A DNA stretch of 64,000 nucleotides from NCBI RefSeq assembly GCF_905475345.1, contig NC_066604.1:422501-486500 (forward strand). Direction: 5' to 3'. The position numbers and the translations under genes are program-made. A model generated the notes under the pieces. That model searched no databases. It saw nothing but the letters and a program-made list of their open reading frames with translations, and had not been told where the DNA came from. Shown here one piece after another: positions 61,951 through 64,000 of the stretch (within the stretch, counting starts at the first letter, position 1; every line of letters begins with the position of its first letter). The stretch is from Vespula vulgaris. Lineage: Eukaryota; Arthropoda; Insecta; Hymenoptera; Vespidae.

Positions 61951-62189
61951 TACGTAATGCACGAAAGTCGTGTCAGATCCATATATGTATCTATACATAT
62001 ATATGTATGTGTGTTTATGTATGTTGTGTTTACACGAAGAATAAAGTTTTACCGACGAGAAACTATCTTTTATCTGCCATACGAGATAAGAGCATGTGAA
62101 TGTTTGTTTTTTCTTTTTTTTTTTCCATCGACTCGACGAACATCGAAAAAAGGAATGAAAGAGAATAAATGAAAAAGAAAATATATATA

Positions 62190-62221
62190 TACATATAATA
62201 ATAATAATAATATACATATAC

Positions 62222-62259
<38 letters not shown>

Positions 62260-62260
62260 T
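62190..62260. repeat. (AAT)n arrays
   Basis: Two (AAT)n runs (62198-62210 and 62226-62258) are separated by tatacatata, a small duplication. Confidence 0.9.
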
Positions 62261-62279
62261 GAAGAAAAAAAACAGGAGA

Positions 62280-62860
62280 TAGCTCGCTGTCGTCGAACTC
62301 TCTCCCAGTAAGCATGGACTCTTTACAACTGCGTACCTAATTGGCTGTCACTCTTTCGAGCACTGAAAAGACATCGTTGTCGTCGTCGTAGACATCGTAG
62401 TCGTTCTCGTCGTTTTGAAAATTTTCGCGTCCTTTTCGCGAGATGTGATGCGTTATGTGAAAGCGTATAGTGTCGAGAGAAAGAGAGAGAGAAAGAAAGA
62501 GAGAGAGAGAGAGACAGAGAGAGAAAGAGACTCCTCTTCGTACCAGTTGCAGTCGTCAAAGGAACGTGTCAGTACATAGATGCACGTACTTTGTACACAA
62601 CACACATACGCACACACACATATCTATAGAATACTTTATTAAATACTCTCTCTCTCTCTCTCTCTCTCTTTTTCTCTTTCTCTCTTTCTCTGACATGCTC
62701 GAGAAGAGGACATTTCGTCATCGAATCCAACATTAATTCGAGACACGAATCTCAAGCAGCATCACGATCGATCCGGTACGTGTACATACTTAGCTACATA
62801 CAACAAAAAGAAAAAGAGAAAAAGAGGGAGAGAGAGAGAGAGAGAGAGGAGGGGGAGAGT
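62280..62860. other. Unique DNA with GTC, GA and CT tracts
   Basis: A (GTC)n-like stretch lies at 62370-62415, GA tract 62478-62530, CA run 62600-62620, (CT)n 62647-62680 and GA tract 62826-62850. No exon is supported. Confidence 0.6.
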
Positions 62861-62879
62861 TCTGGAACGTAACTGAAAT

Positions 62880-63015
62880 GCGGCTCTTCTTATCGAAGGC
62901 AACCCTCGGAAAGGCTCACCAATACTCTTGCTATCCGTTCTCCCACATGGTTATATATCGGAACGAGTTTAACGTCATGAAAAGTCACGGAGAGCACGCT
63001 GTGGAATTGAGATAG
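62880..63015 (+). other. Small open reading frame, 45 codons, coding status uncertain
   Basis: ATG at about 62878 opens a frame of 45 codons (MRLFLSKATLGKAHQYSCYP at its start) ending in TAG near 63015, in one of the few repeat-free GC-richer stretches here. It is below the length where chance can be excluded and no family is recognised. Confidence 0.15.
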
Positions 63016-63071
63016 AAGAAGAAATAACGATAGAAGGAGCTAACCGAGTAGGACAAGTAGACACGAACGAA

Positions 63072-63076
<5 letters not shown>

Positions 63077-63123
<47 letters not shown>

Positions 63124-63124
63124 G

Positions 63125-63168
<44 letters not shown>
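63077..63168. repeat. (GA)n microsatellite
   Basis: About 90 bp of GA with a few interruptions. Confidence 0.95.
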
Positions 63169-63170
<2 letters not shown>

Positions 63171-63339
63171 AAGAAGAACGACCGGCTCCTTTAGCGGAGA
63201 GCTAAACTAGTTCGCTTAGGATGGAAAAACTGTTCCGGGAAGGCGCTGGCAATCGCATAAGTATGCGTACGTTTCACTCTATGCGTGTACCTATCTTACA
63301 CTAGGGATAAATAGAAGAAGAAAAGGACGAAGAGAATGA

Positions 63340-63536
63340 TAGTACATACACATACATACATACATACATACGTACGTACGTACGTAGATACGAGTAGGAC
63401 ATAGATGGCACGAAAGAGAACGTGCTGTAATAGAAGAAAAAGAAGAAGAAAAAAGAAAAAATAAATTGGGAAAAAAGCTCGTATATAACTCTTCCCTTTG
63501 TAATCGTTTAAAGCGATCCCAACGTTAGGGCCCTCC

Positions 63537-63578
<42 letters not shown>

Positions 63579-63600
63579 CTCTCTCTATCTATCTCTATCT
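63340..63600. repeat. TACA/ACGT and (CT)n tracts
   Basis: (CATA)n and (CGTA)n runs occupy 63346-63385 and (CT)n lies at about 63536-63585. Confidence 0.9.
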
Positions 63601-63727
63601 CTTTCTCTTTCGCACGATCTCGCACGATCCTTTCGACTTTTTCTTATTTACGATACTCCTTTTCCTTTTTCTTACTCTTTCGCACTGCTCGTCCTACGAG
63701 ACGAGTATCGAAGGGTCGCTTTACGAG

Positions 63728-63790
63728 CCGGTCTTCCGACTCGACTCGAGTTGACTCGACTTGAGTCGAGTCGAGTTTAGTCGACTCGAT
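63728..63790. repeat. (GACTC)-type pentanucleotide repeat, self-complementary
   Basis: gactcgactcgagttgactc gacttgagtcgagtcgag consists of GACTC units on the left and GAGTC units on the right. A long hairpin can therefore form around the centre (about 63753-63758). No gene is seen from here to the end of the window. Confidence 0.85.
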
Positions 63791-64000
63791 TTTACGCCTC
63801 GATCGTTTCGTTCCCCTTGTTCGATCACTTCTCTGATCTCTAAGAAGTTTTCGCAAAGCTTTTCTCTTTTATTTTTTTCTTTTCTTTTAACGACGTCTTT
63901 TTGTTAGAAACACGATGTTCTCGTCGAATTTTAAATAAACTTCGTCTTTTAGAAAAAAATTATTGAAGGTAATAATACAAGGACGTGATCAAATTAAAAA

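Overview
This is a eukaryotic, strongly AT-rich window, most likely from an insect nuclear genome. The dense (GA)n/(CT)n and (TA)n microsatellites, huge introns and decayed Tc1/mariner copies suggest an aculeate hymenopteran (wasp, bee or ant); that placement is inference. No rRNA, convincing tRNA, CRISPR array or bacterial gene organisation is visible. Nearly all longer open frames are translations of dinucleotide or trinucleotide repeats.

Left end (1-5.2 kb). A complete three-exon minus-strand gene can be assembled from GT-AG splice sites with matching phases. It encodes a 168-residue, cysteine-free protein with a signal peptide (exons 4875-4829, 4483-4305 and 1311-1031). It has a TATA-type promoter near 5.1 kb and an AATAAA about 90 bp past the stop. 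Its second intron holds a 1.6-kb Tc1/mariner element with both inverted ends and TA target sites. The element and about 550 bp of its upstream flank recur at 17-19 kb.

Middle (8.7-35 kb). A GC-rich stretch with an Inr plus DPE-like core promoter at about 9.1 kb begins a plus-strand leader exon ending in a consensus donor at 9739/9740. The next good plus-strand exon is 34923-35052. It carries a start codon and the signal-peptide end of an unidentified secreted or membrane protein. The roughly 25 kb between them would be an intron, and linking the two is inference. Weaker exon candidates lie at 39.98, 44.52, 53.36 and 61.07 kb. If this is one gene, most of its coding part lies beyond the window.

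The rest is repeats. More than a dozen separate blocks of diverged long-period tandem repeats occur, each with its own unit. Examples are about 140 bp x 17 at 40.5-42.9 kb, roughly 100-270 bp x 10 at 22.3-24.35 kb, and a 32-33-bp GC-richer minisatellite at 29.48-30.07 kb. Further mobile-element traces are a third decayed Tc1-like transposase (48.8-49.5 kb) inside an inverted pair of ends (46.41 and 50.05 kb), an 870-bp MITE-like element (54.84-55.71 kb), and a stop-interrupted basic-protein pseudogene (46.8-47.2 kb).
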